DNA of 64,000 nucleotides from Cotesia glomerata (Eukaryota; Arthropoda; Insecta; Hymenoptera; Braconidae), in the NCBI RefSeq assembly GCF_020080835.1, contig NC_058159.1, forward strand, positions 14,447,101 to 14,511,100, read 5' to 3'. How positions within the stretch are numbered: position 1 is the first letter of the stretch; every line of letters begins with the position of its first letter. Below, in pieces: positions 52,455 to 63,714 of this stretch. The notes below the pieces were generated by a model. The model did no database searches and was not told the DNA's origin. It saw nothing but the letters and a program-made list of their open reading frames with translations. The translations under genes were made by a program, and so were the position numbers.

Positions 52455-55400
52455 ATGCCCAGACGTAAGAGAGGAGGAGATTTGGCCAGTTCTGCAGCGA
52501 AACGGCGGAAACAAAAAGAATCTCGAAGAAATGAAACGGAAGAAGAGCACGAAGCACGTTTACAGAATCAACGGACCAGAATGAGTAACCTGAGAAGCAG
52601 AAGAAGCGAAGAAAGAACAGCAAATAAAAGTACTGAAGAGTCGAGAATTTTAAAAGATAATCTAACAAAGGAAGCATTCCACTACGAACCGACGAAAAAA
52701 TATTACAATCATAAATACGTTGTTATTGGAAAAATGAATAACGTTTGCCAGTTTTGCCACGCAAAAAAATTCAGTAAAGAAACACCAGGTCTCTGTTGCA
52801 TGAATGGAAAAATTCGATTACTACCAATTGAAGCACCTCCGCAGGAATTTCTGCATTACATGCTCGGGGAAACACTAGAATCAAAACACTTTCTTCAAAA
52901 TATAAGATCATATAACTCCTGCTTTCAAATGACTTCTTTCGGTGCTACTTCGACTAACACTAATAGAAATGAATTTGAATATGTATTTTCAATTTAAGGG
53001 CAAATTTATCACAAAATAGGATCGTTACTGCCAATGCCTAACGAAGACCATAAATTTCTACAAGTATATTTCATCGGAAATGAAGAACAAGAAATTGATC
53101 AACGATGCACAAATTTTAATGGACTGACACGCGAAATAATCCAAGATGTACAGAGGATCTTACACAAGTATAATCAACTGATTTATATATTCAAAACAAC
53201 ATTAGACCGCATGATTTCTGATGACTATAAAATTGTAATTCGAGCCGATAAAAGACCACGTGGAGAACACGAACGCAGATTTAATGCACCTCAGGTAGAT
53301 GAAGTCGCCATTGTAGTTGTGGACAATGAAAATACAAGCCGTGACATAATTGTACATCGAAGAAGAAAAGGACTACAACGCATTGCAGAGACACACCGTT
53401 CATATGATGCTCTTCAATATCCGTTAATATTTCTGCACGGAGAGGACGGATACCATTTCAATATAAAACAAATTCATCCTGAAACAGGCATAGAAACAAA
53501 CAAAAAAGTCACTTCAAAGGAGTTCTATGCTTACCGCTTAATGATCAGAGACAATGAAACATATAATCACATACTCAACACTCGCCGTTTATTCCAACAA
53601 TTTTTGGTAGATATGTACGCAAAAATAGAAGCAGAACGGATGCTTTACATAAGATTGAATCAGAAAAAACTACGCACAGAAGAATACATCCACCTTCGAG
53701 ACGCGATCATGAATGACGGCAATATTGACGATATTGGAACAATGGTAATCTTACCCTCATCATACATAGAAAGTCCAAGACATATGCACGAATATACACA
53801 AGATGCCATGACCTACGTAAGAAAATATGGACGACCTGATCTCTTTATAACATTTACATGCAATTCATCATGGCCAGAGATCAAAGAACAACTAAAATAC
53901 GGACAAACCTCCATAGATCGACACGATATAATAGCCCGAGTTTTTCGACAAAAGCAAATACGATTTATTGAAGTCATCACATAATATCACATCTTTGGAA
54001 CTGTTATTTCCTGGATGTATACAATTGAGTGGCAAAAACGAGGATTACCTCACTCACACAATCTCATATGGCTACACGATAAAATTTATCCCACGGATAT
54101 GGACAAAATCATCCGAGCTGAATTTCCTGATCCACAAAAAGATCCGGAGCTTTACAACATAGTAGTGAAAAACATGATTCACGGACCATGTGGATCATTA
54201 AATTTCAATGCGCCATGCATGAGTGATGAAAAATGTACGAAAAAATATCCAAAACCGTACTTGGACGATACCAAAACTGAAGATGACAGCTATCCCAAAT
54301 ATAGAAGACGATCACCGAAAAACGGTGGCTTCACAGCAAAAATACGAATACAAGGCAGAGACGAACTGGAAATAGATAATCAATGGGTAGTACCGTATAA
54401 TCCACTACTTTCCAAAATGCTCCAAGCACATATAAACGTTGAATACTGCAATTCAGTAAAATCTATTAAATATATATGTAAGTACGTAAACAAAGGTAGT
54501 GATATGGCAGTATTTCAAATAGTCCAAAATAGCGAACAAAATAACAGAAATGATGAGATCCTCATGTACCAAATGGGAAGATACATCAACAGTAACGAAG
54601 CAGCGTGGAGGATTTTTAGTTTTCCCATACATGAACGCGAACCAGCTGTGCAACATCTAGCAGTACATTTGGAGAATGGACAGAGAGTTTACTTCACAAA
54701 AGACTCGGCTAGAAAAATTGCAAGCGAACCACCTCAGAACACAACATTAACAGCTTTCTTCCAACTGTGTCAAACAGATCCATTCGCCAGAAAGTTATTG
54801 TATGTCGACGTCCCTATTTATTATACGTGGGACAAAACAAGGAAAATTTTTCAACGTCGGAAACAAGGAATGCCAGAGGAGGGTCATCCAGAAATCATAA
54901 AAACTAACGCAATAGGTCGAGTATTCACTGTACATCCAAACAATGCCGAATGTTTTTATCTCCGGATGTTGTTACACGAAATACGGGGACCAACAAGTTT
55001 TACAGATCTCAGCACCGTTAATGGCTACCTATGCCAGACTTACAGAGAAGCATGTCAACGCTTAGGATTATTGGAAAACAACAACCACTGGGAATTAACA
55101 CTACAAGAAGCCACACTCACAGCTTCAGCTGAACAAATTCGAGAGTTATTCGCTATAATATTAACAATATGTAACCCATCAAACCCAAAACAGCTATGGG
55201 ACTCTTTCAAAAGGAGTATGAGTGATGATATATTGTACCAAATCCGACAAGCTAATCCTGAACTGACTATAGAATTCAATGACGAGATCTTCAATGAAAC
55301 ACTCATTCGTTTAGAAGATAAATGTTTAGCAATAAATAATCAGGCCTTAGTAGAACTTGGAATGCCAGCACCACAAAAAAATGCTTTTAGTGTGCTAAAC

Positions 55401-56837
55401 TACGAAATTATGAAGGAAAAAAGTTACAACATCAATGAACTACTTGAATACATTGCTCACAACAAACCACTTCTCAATGACAATCAAAAAAAAGTTTATG
55501 ACGTTATAATGAGCCGGATAAATAACAATATTGGTAGAATTATTTACTTGGACGCACCAGGAGGCACTGGTAAAACATTTCTCATAAATCTAATACTGGC
55601 GGAAATACGTGCTAAAAAATTCATCACACTGGCACTAGCATCATCTGGCATTGCAGCCACACTTATGGAAGGAGGACGAACTGCCCATTCTGCCTTACAA
55701 CTACCATTGAATATAGCCGAACAACAATTCCCGGTATGTAAAATTTCAGGAAAATCTGGACGTGGTCAAATTCTAACACAAGCTAAAATTATCATCTGGG
55801 ATGAATGCACCATGGCCCATAAAAAATTTATAGAAGCCATGGACAGAACATTACAAGAATTGCGAAAAAACTCTGAAATAATGGGAGGAGCTCTACTCAT
55901 ACTCTCAGGAGATTTTCGACAAACACTTCCAGTTATTCCCAAGTCAACATCAGCAGACGAGATCAATGCATGCTTGAAAAAATCACATCTCTGGCCACAA
56001 GTACAAATACTGCAATTAACAAAAAACATGAGAGTTGAATTATCAAGAGATGAAACAACAGCACAATTTGCTAAAATACTTTTACAAATCGGCGAAGGTA
56101 CATATCCTACTGACCAAACGACCGGCCTCATTGAACTTAATAGTGATTTCTGTAATATAGCCACTACTGAAGACGAACTAATCGACAAAATTTATCCAAA
56201 TATTATTCAGAACTATACTAATGCAGAGTGGTTATTTCAAAGAGCAATTTTGGCCACTAAAAATAATATTGTTGACGATATCAATTTTAATATTCTAAAA
56301 AAAATACCTGGTGAAGAGAAAATATATAAATCGATCGACACGATGGTATCCATTGAAGAAAGTGTCAACTTCCCCACTGAATTTCTAAACTCTTTACAAG
56401 TACCAGGAATGCCATTACACTGCCTTCGTCTGAAAATTGGAACTACAATCATACTACTCAGAAATCTCAACTCCCCAAAATTATGTAATGGAACTAGAAT
56501 GATCGTAAAACAGCTATCGAATAATATCATTGAAGCTGAACTTATTTCTAGAAAGACCAAAGGACAGACAGTATTTATACCTAGAATACCTCTGATCTCT
56601 TCGGAATTGCCATTTCAATTAAAAAGACTGCAGTTTCCAATAAAATTAGCCTTTAGTTTTACAATTAACAAAGCGCAAGGACAAACTTTAAAATATTGTG
56701 GCATTAACCTCAAAGAATCCTGCTTCTCTCACGGTCAGCTATATGTAGCTTGCTCAAGAGTAGGAAATCCGAAAAATTTATGTATATATACTCCGGACAA
56801 TAAAATGAAAAATGTTGTTTATAAACAAGTATTGTAA
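52455..56837 (+). pseudogene. Helitron Rep-helicase (RepHel), full length with two in-frame TAA codons
   Basis: One frame of 1460 codons, with TAA at codons 181 (52995-52997) and 510 (53982-53984) and otherwise open. The N-terminus MPRRKRGGDLASSAAKRRK is basic. A zinc finger-like CQFCHAKKFSKETPGLCC is at about 97-114. The Helitron_like_N/Rep region includes FITFTCNSSWPEI, the HUH-type motif RGLPHSHNLIWL (His 533, 535) and the two-tyrosine motif SIKYICKYVNKGSD (about 670). The C-terminal PIF1-type helicase (about 1015-1460) has Walker A DAPGGTGKTF, Walker B IIWDECTMAH, LSGDFRQTLPVIP and TINKAQGQT...YVACSRVG. Rep nicks and rejoins single strands and the helicase unwinds, giving rolling-circle-type transposition. 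Codon 181 stands where relatives read Gln (I-Q-GQIYHKIGSL), so C-to-T decay is likely. The ATG is chosen by the frame and the acceptor just before it. Confidence 0.92.
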
Positions 56838-56929
56838 ATAATGAGAAAACGTTTTCAATAAACTTTTTTTTTACTTTTTACGTCATAGTTTATTTTTTTA
56901 TTTCGACTCTACCACGTCATCTCATATCA

Positions 56930-56959
56930 ACTCCCGGGCGAAGCCGGGTTTTTTAGCTA

Positions 56960-56962
<3 letters not shown>
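56930..56962 (+). terminator. Helitron 3' terminal hairpin and CTAGT
   Basis: Hairpin CCCGGGCGAAGCCGGG, then TTTTTTAGCTAGT. In Helitrons this hairpin serves as the signal that ends strand transfer. Confidence 0.85.

Positions 56963-56995
<33 letters not shown>
56963..56995. repeat. (AT)n between two Helitron-type ends
   Basis: About 17 units. On its far side begins ACTAGCTGATACCC, another Helitron-like end in the opposite direction. Confidence 0.9.
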
Positions 56996-57781
56996 TAGCT
57001 GATACCCACCCGCTTCGCTGGGCATACAATAAAATTTTATGTTGTAACCTAGATGAAAAATATAAACAAAATGATTAATTTCAAAAAGATAATTAATATA
57101 AATTTTGAATTAGAGAAAAGTGATTGTTTATGATAACCGGTGTTAGCGAGTATTAAATATATGAGAAAAGTATTTTATTATTAATAATCAATCAATCAAT
57201 GGGTCAGTTAGTCAGTAAATCTGTCATTAGACAGATTTCCGCATCACCCATGACGTACTGTGTAGTGAGATGCGTTCCCATTATAATAATGTTATCCTAA
57301 ACATTTAGTCTAGACCGGATAGGTCAAATGGTAGAGTAGCCGACATGTCACCGGAAGGTTCTGGGTTCGAATCCCTGTCCGAGCTATCTGAATTTTTTCT
57401 CGCATATTCTGTAAACTCTTATTAAGAAGGTCCTTCCTATTTCTTTCTCAATCTCTTCCTCCTCCAATTATTCTGTTACGTGAATGTTGGAACGATTCAC
57501 GTAATAATTATCCGTAACTCCTATTCTTTTCCGCTTCATAGTATTATTTAATTTTAAAAATGTCAATAATTTTTTTAATTTTAAAAAAATGTTAATAATA
57601 AAATACTTTTCTCATATATTTAATACTCGCTAACACCGGTCATCACAAACAATCACTTTTCTCTAATTCAAAATTTATATTCATTATCTTTTTGAAATTA
57701 ACCATTTTGTTTATATTTTTCATCTAGGTTACACCATAAAAATTATTGTATTCCTATCGAAGCGGGCGGGTATCAGCTAGT
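56996..57781. mobile_element. Inverted pair of Helitron-like 3' ends enclosing a SINE
   Basis: 56996-57183 (CTAGCTGATACCCACCCGC...) and 57590-57781 (...GAAGCGGGCGGGTATCAGCTAG) are inverse complements of about 190 bp. Each outer tip is hairpin plus TATCAGCTAG. The centre holds a CAATCAAT tract, a TCTGTCATTAGACAGA palindrome and the SINE. It could be two non-autonomous Helitrons tail to tail, or a fold-back element that has taken on these ends. Confidence 0.6.
57305..57546 (+). mobile_element. tRNA-derived SINE, copy 2
   Basis: The tRNA-like head (57311-57385) has A-box-like ATAGGTCAAATGGTAGAG and B-box GGTTCTGGGTTCGAATCCC with a good T-arm. It is followed by the same body as at 6890-7131 (TCTCGCATATTCTGTAAAC..., GTTACGTGAATGTTGGAACG). 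The anticodon arm is imperfect, so it is not a working tRNA. Confidence 0.75.
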
Positions 57782-57784
57782 TAT

Positions 57785-58668
57785 TAATAAATTCATAACA
57801 AATTAAGTGGTATTAAAAATATATTTATTATTACTCATTTTATTAGAAATTATCTTAAATCGACCGTTTTTATAATAATTTAACGATATCGTTGTAAAAT
57901 TTTAGAGAAGACGCATCAGACACAATTTACCATTTTAATTTTAATCATTAAAATCAGTATAATCATTTAACAATATCAACTTGATAATATTTATGTTTAA
58001 TTTATCTGTGTTATGATATAATCGAGTTCATCCTTCATGATTATTCCAATACATATAAGTTATTTCAGTTATTAATGATTTAGCTATTCTTTCTTAAAAA
58101 CGTATGATTATGAATTCCTACTGTCCCAACAGTCAATCGATAAAATTTAAAATCAATCATTTTGACAGTTATTATAGCAACGGTAACCATGATAACGGTA
58201 ACCATGGTAACGGCAACCATGGTAACGGTAACCATGGCAACGGTAACCACGGCAACGGTAACCATAGCAACGGTAACCATGGCAACGATAACCATGACAA
58301 TGGTAACCATGGCAACGGTTGATTAGCGTGGGTGGTTGTAGGGGGGTTGAGTTCGATAATTTACGGGTGCCACTGATGGTTTCTTAGATTAGAGGGTCAA
58401 AATGATATTTCACTCCCAAAAAAAGAGAGAGATATAGGGAAGGGGAAAGATTATAGGGCACGGGAGGGGAGGAGAAGAATGAGAGGGAGGGGAGGTGAGG
58501 GCATATGTGATGGTAGACGAAAAATTCATTTTGGCTAGAATTGCGTAAAATCCGTTCTTAGTGAGCGTCTACATCACGAATGGAGTAACTATGCTAAATT
58601 TCAAGTCAATCGGGCGAATAGTTTCGGAGATCTCGTGATGAGTGAGTGGTATTTCGCTTATATATATA
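57785..58668 (-). mobile_element. Repeat R copy 2
   Basis: The uninterrupted version of the repeat split at 21530-25150. It shows that LINE C and the 23233-24263 element are later insertions in copy 1. It contains the CCATGG array, the purine-rich block (58430-58500) and ends CGTGATGAGTGAGTGGTATTTCGC. Non-coding. Confidence 0.75.
58175..58321 (-). repeat. CCATGG minisatellite in repeat R copy 2
   Basis: About ten units such as ACGGTAACCATGGCA, inverse of the array at 24506-24662. The units have shuffled relative to copy 1, which shows independent turnover. Confidence 0.85.
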
Positions 58669-58669
58669 T

Positions 58670-58717
<48 letters not shown>
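58663..58717. repeat. (TA)n microsatellite
   Basis: TA repeat with one GA break, at the end of repeat R. Confidence 0.9.
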
Positions 58718-58721
<4 letters not shown>

Positions 58722-58730
58722 GTGATTCAA

Positions 58731-59422
58731 AAAAATTAGAAAAACAGTTGACCCTGAAGGCCATCCCTGCAACTTCCCGCTAATTCCATACTTAGGCGCT
58801 TAAAATTGCACCAATGACGTTTTTGAGCTCTTCGAGCTTAAAAATACAATTTATGGGTTATTTTGAGCTCTCCAAGCTCAAAGAGATTGCTTTCCTATGC
58901 TTTTGAGCTCTTCGAGCTCAAAAGTCTGATAGGGATTTGATAAGACACTATTTTTTGAATTTTTAAACCGCAATAACTTTTGAATGAATAAACCGATTTT
59001 CACGTGGTTGGCAGCATTCGACGCAGTTTTTCAAGCCTCATAAAAAATTTTAAATTTTGAATTGATCGCGCTAGGAATTTCGGAGTTATTCCGAAAAAAC
59101 ACTTTTTTCGGTTTCCTTTCGTTCACGATATCTCTCGAACGAATCAACCGATTTTGACCGGACTGGTGGTGATCGACGTGGTTTTTTGAGGTTAAGAGCT
59201 AATTAGTTTTTGAAATTGAAATATCAAGCCGTTTAAAAGTTATTCCAAAAAAACCACATTTGAAAAAAAAATTTTTTTCAGTTTTTTTAAGATTTCTCAA
59301 AATCTATTGATCTGAATCGGTCCAAATAGTTTTCAAAATCTAAGTTTGGTCAAGGCCTTTTGAATGGCACCAACCGCGATGAAATCGGTCAAGCCGTTCA
59401 AAAGTTATAAGCGGTTTACATA

Positions 59423-59508
<86 letters not shown>

Positions 59509-59669
59509 TACATACAGACACCGTGACAACCTCGCGGGGATAGTCAGGGAAGCTTCCTGTGACCTTCAAGCGTCGAGATCTGATGAAAACTCGATTTTTG
59601 CAAAACGGGGTGAAAACAATAACTTCCCGATTTTTGAAAATCTTCGATTTTCTTAGCGGGAAGTTAAAA
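58731..59669 (+). mobile_element. FB repeat, complete unit, copy 2
   Basis: Very close to 1014-1969 throughout: AGTTGACCCTGAAGGCC, AACTTCCCGCTAATTCC, GAGCTC palindromes (58820-58925), the CA microsatellite 59427-59506 without any LINE, and CTTAGCGGGAAGTTAAAAA. Together with copy 1 it defines the unit length and shows the family was active fairly recently. Confidence 0.8.
59427..59506. repeat. (CA)n in FB copy 2
   Basis: About 40 CA units in the standard FB position, without an insertion. Confidence 0.95.
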
Positions 59670-59817
59670 AGCTTTTCAATTCATTATTTAGACGACTTTT
59701 TTTACCTTCACACATGCTCGGAAAGAAAAGTATTATTTTATTAAAAAAATCGATTATCAAAATTTCAATAAATTAAAAAAAATACTTTTATTATCATTTT
59801 TTTAACATCGATACTAT

Positions 59818-60222
59818 TATAAAGTTGTTACAGTTTTTTTTAGCGCATCAAGAAAAATTTGACAATGGTCTTTAACCAACTGCAATACATATTGCATTTG
59901 TTTTTCATCTTTTGTGTAATGACTACAAAAATCTTGCACTAGTTTAACTCCTCTCTCAGCACAATCATTCACAACTGACAATTTTTCGACGAATCGTTAT
60001 GCAGTTTAATAGCTTTCATTGTCAGCCCATTCAAAGGGATGAATTTGTAAAAATTCTGTTTCTAACTCAAATCTTTTAAAAAATTTTATCGATTCTGCAG
60101 TTACAAGAAAGTCGATATCGTTACATAATAAATCATTTATATTATTGCTTTGAAAGCGTTTTACGCTACATTTTTCACTCGTATAATCTAGGTCTTCTTC
60201 CGGTAGAGCATCGATTGGTCTT
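59818..60222 (-). pseudogene. Conserved-looking protein C-terminus, unknown family
   Basis: Minus strand: RPIDALPEEDLDYTSEKCSV...CNDIDFLVTAESIKFFKRFE...FEWADNESY, then a frameshift near 60006. It continues RFVEKLSVVNDCAERGVKLV and DFCSHYTKDEKQMQYVLQLV up to a stop near 59818. The block 'VVNDcAERGVkLi..F...l..de.Q.Q..LQvV' seems familiar from insect and other invertebrate proteins of probable TE origin, but I cannot name the family. It lies between a forward and an inverted FB unit, so FB may have inserted on both sides of it, or it may be the centre of a larger FB-ended element. 59670-59817 is AT-rich with nothing seen. Confidence 0.45.
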
Positions 60223-60378
60223 TTTAACTTCCCGCTAAGACAATTGAAGATTTTCAAAAATCGGGAAGTTATTGGTTTTATCCCGTTTTTCGAAAATCGA
60301 GTTTTCATCAGATCTCGACGTTTTGAAGTCCTAGGAAGCTTCTTCCCTGACTACTCCCGCGAGGTTGTCATTATGTCC
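60223..60378 (-). mobile_element. FB repeat, 3' terminal fragment (inverted)
   Basis: TTTTTAACTTCCCGCTAAG... through CCTAGGAAGCTTC to GAGGTTGTCATTATG, then microsatellite. Inverse in orientation to the FB unit at 58731. Confidence 0.75.
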
Positions 60379-60401
60379 GTATGTATGTATGTATGTATGG
60401 A

Positions 60402-60450
<49 letters not shown>

Positions 60451-60459
60451 GTATGTGTG
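60379..60459. repeat. (TATG)n/(GT)n at LINE B copy 4 3' junction
   Basis: TATG units, then GT units, between the FB end and the poly(A) (as T) of LINE B copy 4. Confidence 0.9.
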
Positions 60460-60850
60460 TTTTTTTTTTTTTTTTTTTTTTTTTCCCTTTTAGGGGGGGG
60501 AATCCTTTTTACGGATTCTAGGCATAGTTGTTTGGCCTGGATATGTGGCGACTCGACGCAGCGTCATACTAAAAACTCGACGCTAACGCCCCTACCCACT
60601 AAACCCTAAACCCCTTTCTCTTCTATCCTCTGATCCCCCATGGTACCGCCGTAAGGCATTTCTTCGCGGGGGGAGGAATTAGCTGCCGCTCTTCCTTCTG
60701 GTGGCTAAGATGTTATTTCTTCCTTCTAGATTCTGTCTTTTGCTCTTTTTCTCTCGATGGAACGCAGCTCTGTAAGCACTTCTGTGACAAAAGTGTTCGT
60801 TGCATTCCAGGCAGCTTCTGAAGACAGCATTGCTTCTACGACTGACTCTG
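60460..60850 (-). other. LINE B copy 4, poly(A) and 3' UTR
   Basis: A run of about 25 T, then hairpin GAATCCTTTTTACGGATTC and the common family B 3' UTR, almost identical to copy 3 at 47180-47300. Confidence 0.85.
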
Positions 60851-63714
60851 GTTGACTTCTCCTCTTCAAGATCCTCTCCAGCTCCTCACGTTGTGGATTA
60901 AAACGCGAGCACTCGAAAAAACGTGCTCCGCATCTTCAGTGACTCCAGGGCAGGACGGGCACTCCGGAGAATCGTCATGCCTAAAGCGGTGAAGATAAGC
61001 CCGAAAACAGCCATGTCCTGACAACATCTGCGTTAGGTAGTAGTTGACCTCTCCGTGTTTCCGGTTCAGCCAAATGTCGATCTTTGGTATGAGACGATGC
61101 GTCCATCTACCCTTCTCTGCGGCATCCCACTGAGATTGCCATCGTGCGATGCTGTGCTGTCTTTGTTCCGTTCTGAGTTCTTCTGCGCTCAGTGTTGTTG
61201 ACCTCTTTCGTTGGTAAAGGTTCCTTCTTTCTTCAGCTAGGACTCTGAGAGGTAGAGTTCCAGAAATTACGCACACTGCTTCCTCAGATATTGTGCGGAA
61301 GGCGCAAGCTACTCTTAGGGCACTCAGGCGATATACTGGTCCAGCCTTTCTCCATGCTTCTTGTAATTCTAGCGCATCGGCCCAAATGGATATTCCGTAC
61401 GTAAGCACTGATGTGACTACAGTTGCCAACAATAGTCTCCTGCTCTGCTTTGGGCCTCCGACGTTAGGCATCAATCGTGCGAGGCTTGCCCTTACTACTG
61501 ACGCTTTTGGCACTGACGTGTTCCACTTGCTGTTTAAAGTTGAGACGGGCATCAAGCATCACTCCCAAATATCGGATATAAGGTTGTGATGTGATTTCTT
61601 GTTCGCCGACTCTAAGATTGATGGTCTCTAACACTTTCCTGCTGGTAATAAGCACTGCCTCAGTCTTATGTTTCGCCATTTGAAGATTCATTGTGTCCAT
61701 CCACTGGTTTACTTGCTGGAATGCTAGATCAAACATGTGGTGAATCTCGTCCAGGTGTTTAGCGACAATCACTACGGCCACGTCGTCCGCATACGCTACA
61801 AGTTTAATATTTCTTGGGATCTTTAGCCTTAGAAGCCCGTCATACATGATATTCCACAGCAGTGGGCCAAGAACAGAGCCCCTGCGGAACACCTCCGGTG
61901 ATTTCGTACTCTTTCGGACCGTCCTTTGTGTCATATCTGAGGACTCTATCCGTGAAGTAGCTAGCTACTATTTTACTTAGGTATCCTGGCACGTTCTTCT
62001 CTTGAAGAGCTTGCATAATGCAGTCCCAGTTAGCAGAGTTGAAGGCGTTTTTGATGTCTAACGTCGCCACCAGGCAGTACTTCTTCGTACCACCCTTCCA
62101 TCTGGTTCCTGCAATTGCCTCCTGGGCCGTAGTAACAACCAGATTGATCGCGTCCAGGGTTGATCGTCCTTTTCGGAATCCATACTGGTTGTTTGCCAGA
62201 AGTGGATCTGCAACTGCTTCTATTCTTTGATGAATTATGCGTTCGAATATCTTACCGGCTGTATCCAGCATACAAAGTGGACGGTAAGATGACGGCTCTT
62301 CTGGTGGCTTTTTTCCTTTAGGGAGTAGAACCAGTCGTTGTTGTTTCCATTTCCGAGGAAATGTCCCTTCCTTTGAGGCACGTATTGTAAACTTTCAAGA
62401 ATAACGTTGGTGCTGCCTTTATGGCTGTTTTCAAGGCAATATTAGGGATTCCGTCTAGTCCCGGCGCTTTGTTATTCCCTACGCGGTTACAAGCCTCCAT
62501 TAGTTCTTCTTCCGTGACAGATGGAATGTCTTCAGGGTTTAGCTGCCTTAACTGGCCGGTGAATACCGGTTGTTGAGGAAACAGCACAGTAACAATCCTC
62601 TCTAGGAGCCGCGGACACGTAGGCGACGGCATTGGCTGGTATTTCAGGTGGGCCGTGACCACCTTTGTACGGTTTGCCCCATGGGTCCTTTCTCCACTTC
62701 TTCGACGAGTTCTTTCCAACAGCGTCTTTTATTATCCTTGATGGCTTTGTTTAGTTCCCGACGGGCCTTTTATACTCTGCCACCAGTTCTGCAAGGTTAG
62801 GTCGACGGAAGCCACGCTGTGATATTCTTCTTTTCCTGAGGCATTCTTTACGAAGAGCGCTGATGTGATCGTTCCACCAGTGCACCGCGGGTCTTCTATT
62901 TATGCCTCGTTTTCGTGGCATACTGGCGTCACAAGCTTCGGTCACTCTTTTCATAAGTTCTTTAGTCTGATCTTCTGCGCATCCAGCGGTGATCGGGCCA
63001 TTATCCAAAGCAGTCGTCAGCGTACCCACGTCGAAAGATTGTACTCTCCACCGAATGTGGTTAGGTAACCTACTAGTTCCTCTAGTATCCTGGTCATTTG
63101 ATATCTCCCAGAGAATCGCGTTGTGGTCACTGGCAGTGTAGATATCCAGCACCTTCCAGTTGAGGTTACCTCTCGCGAGGCTGCTACTGACGAACGTGAG
63201 GTCTACGATGGAACTTGCGTCTCCTTTGGTGTAGGTTGGTGTGTCACCACTGTTGAGTAAGACTACGTCTAATGCAGTAAAAGCCTCAAGTAACGCTTTA
63301 CCTCGTGCGTTAGTTAGCTTGCTACCCCAGTCTACTGCCCAGGAGTTTAAGTCGCCGGCTATCGCGACTGGATGATGCTGCTTCGCGTCCTCTGTCAGTC
63401 GATCCAGAAAGTTAGTGAAGTCAACAATAGAGAGGCTAGGTGGTGCGTAGCAGCTATAGAAGCGAACGCCATCTACTGATACTGCTACAAAGCCGGCATT
63501 GCAATTATTAACTACGCTCTGGAATGGGAGCTTGCCACAGGACCAAATGACGGCCCTAGTGGTCGTGTCCGTTTCCCATAATTTGCCTTTAAGGCATTTA
63601 TATGGCTCAGCTATTAGTACAAGGTCAGGCCCTAGTTCACGCACTGTCTGCAGAAGCAAGTCATGTGCAGCCTCACAATGATTGAGGTTGAGCTGCAGTA
63701 TCTTCATGTCCTTT
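60851..63714 (-). pseudogene. LINE B copy 4, ORF2 with frameshifts
   Basis: All domains are present but in several frames. Endonuclease 62751-63714: MKILQLNLNHCEAAHDLL, LIAEPYKCL, AIAGDLNSWAVDWG (the conserved Phe of DFN is Leu) and YTASDHNAIL. Linker and RT fingers 62318-62719. Palm: ATLDIKNAFNSANW in 61840-62271, with the VPQG motif shifted at about 61885, and LVAYADDVAVVIV in 61464-61934. C-terminus 60866-61555, with CPSCPGVTEDAEHVF. At least four frameshifts. Start fixed by the ATGA overlap with ORF1. Confidence 0.88.

Larger units (their letters stand above)
51361..56962 (+). mobile_element. Helitron, almost complete (about 5.6 kb)
   Basis: The 5' end is TCTATAT... (from 51361 or 51367), with TATATAATAAAAC following. 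The 3' end is hairpin CCCGGGCGAAGCCGGG, TTTTTTAG and CTAGT, followed by A/T. Helitrons have no inverted repeats and no target duplication: they begin with TC, end with a hairpin plus CTRR(T), and insert between A and T. All of this is met. Inside are a promoter region, a 5' UTR intron and a Rep-helicase gene. Only the two stops in the gene separate it from an autonomous copy. Confidence 0.88.

Noticed and set aside
52273..52677. 134-codon minus-strand frame over the Helitron start
   Set aside because: Antisense to the RepHel N-terminus and its intron. Hydrophobic by complementarity only.
52455..56837. Three separate Helitron genes
   Set aside because: All three frames are in register and separated only by single TAA codons, so it is one RepHel gene.
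57311..57385. Functional tRNA gene (also 7065-7131)
   Set aside because: The body behind it is shared by both copies, the anticodon arm is imperfect and there is no clean T-run terminator, so it is a SINE head.
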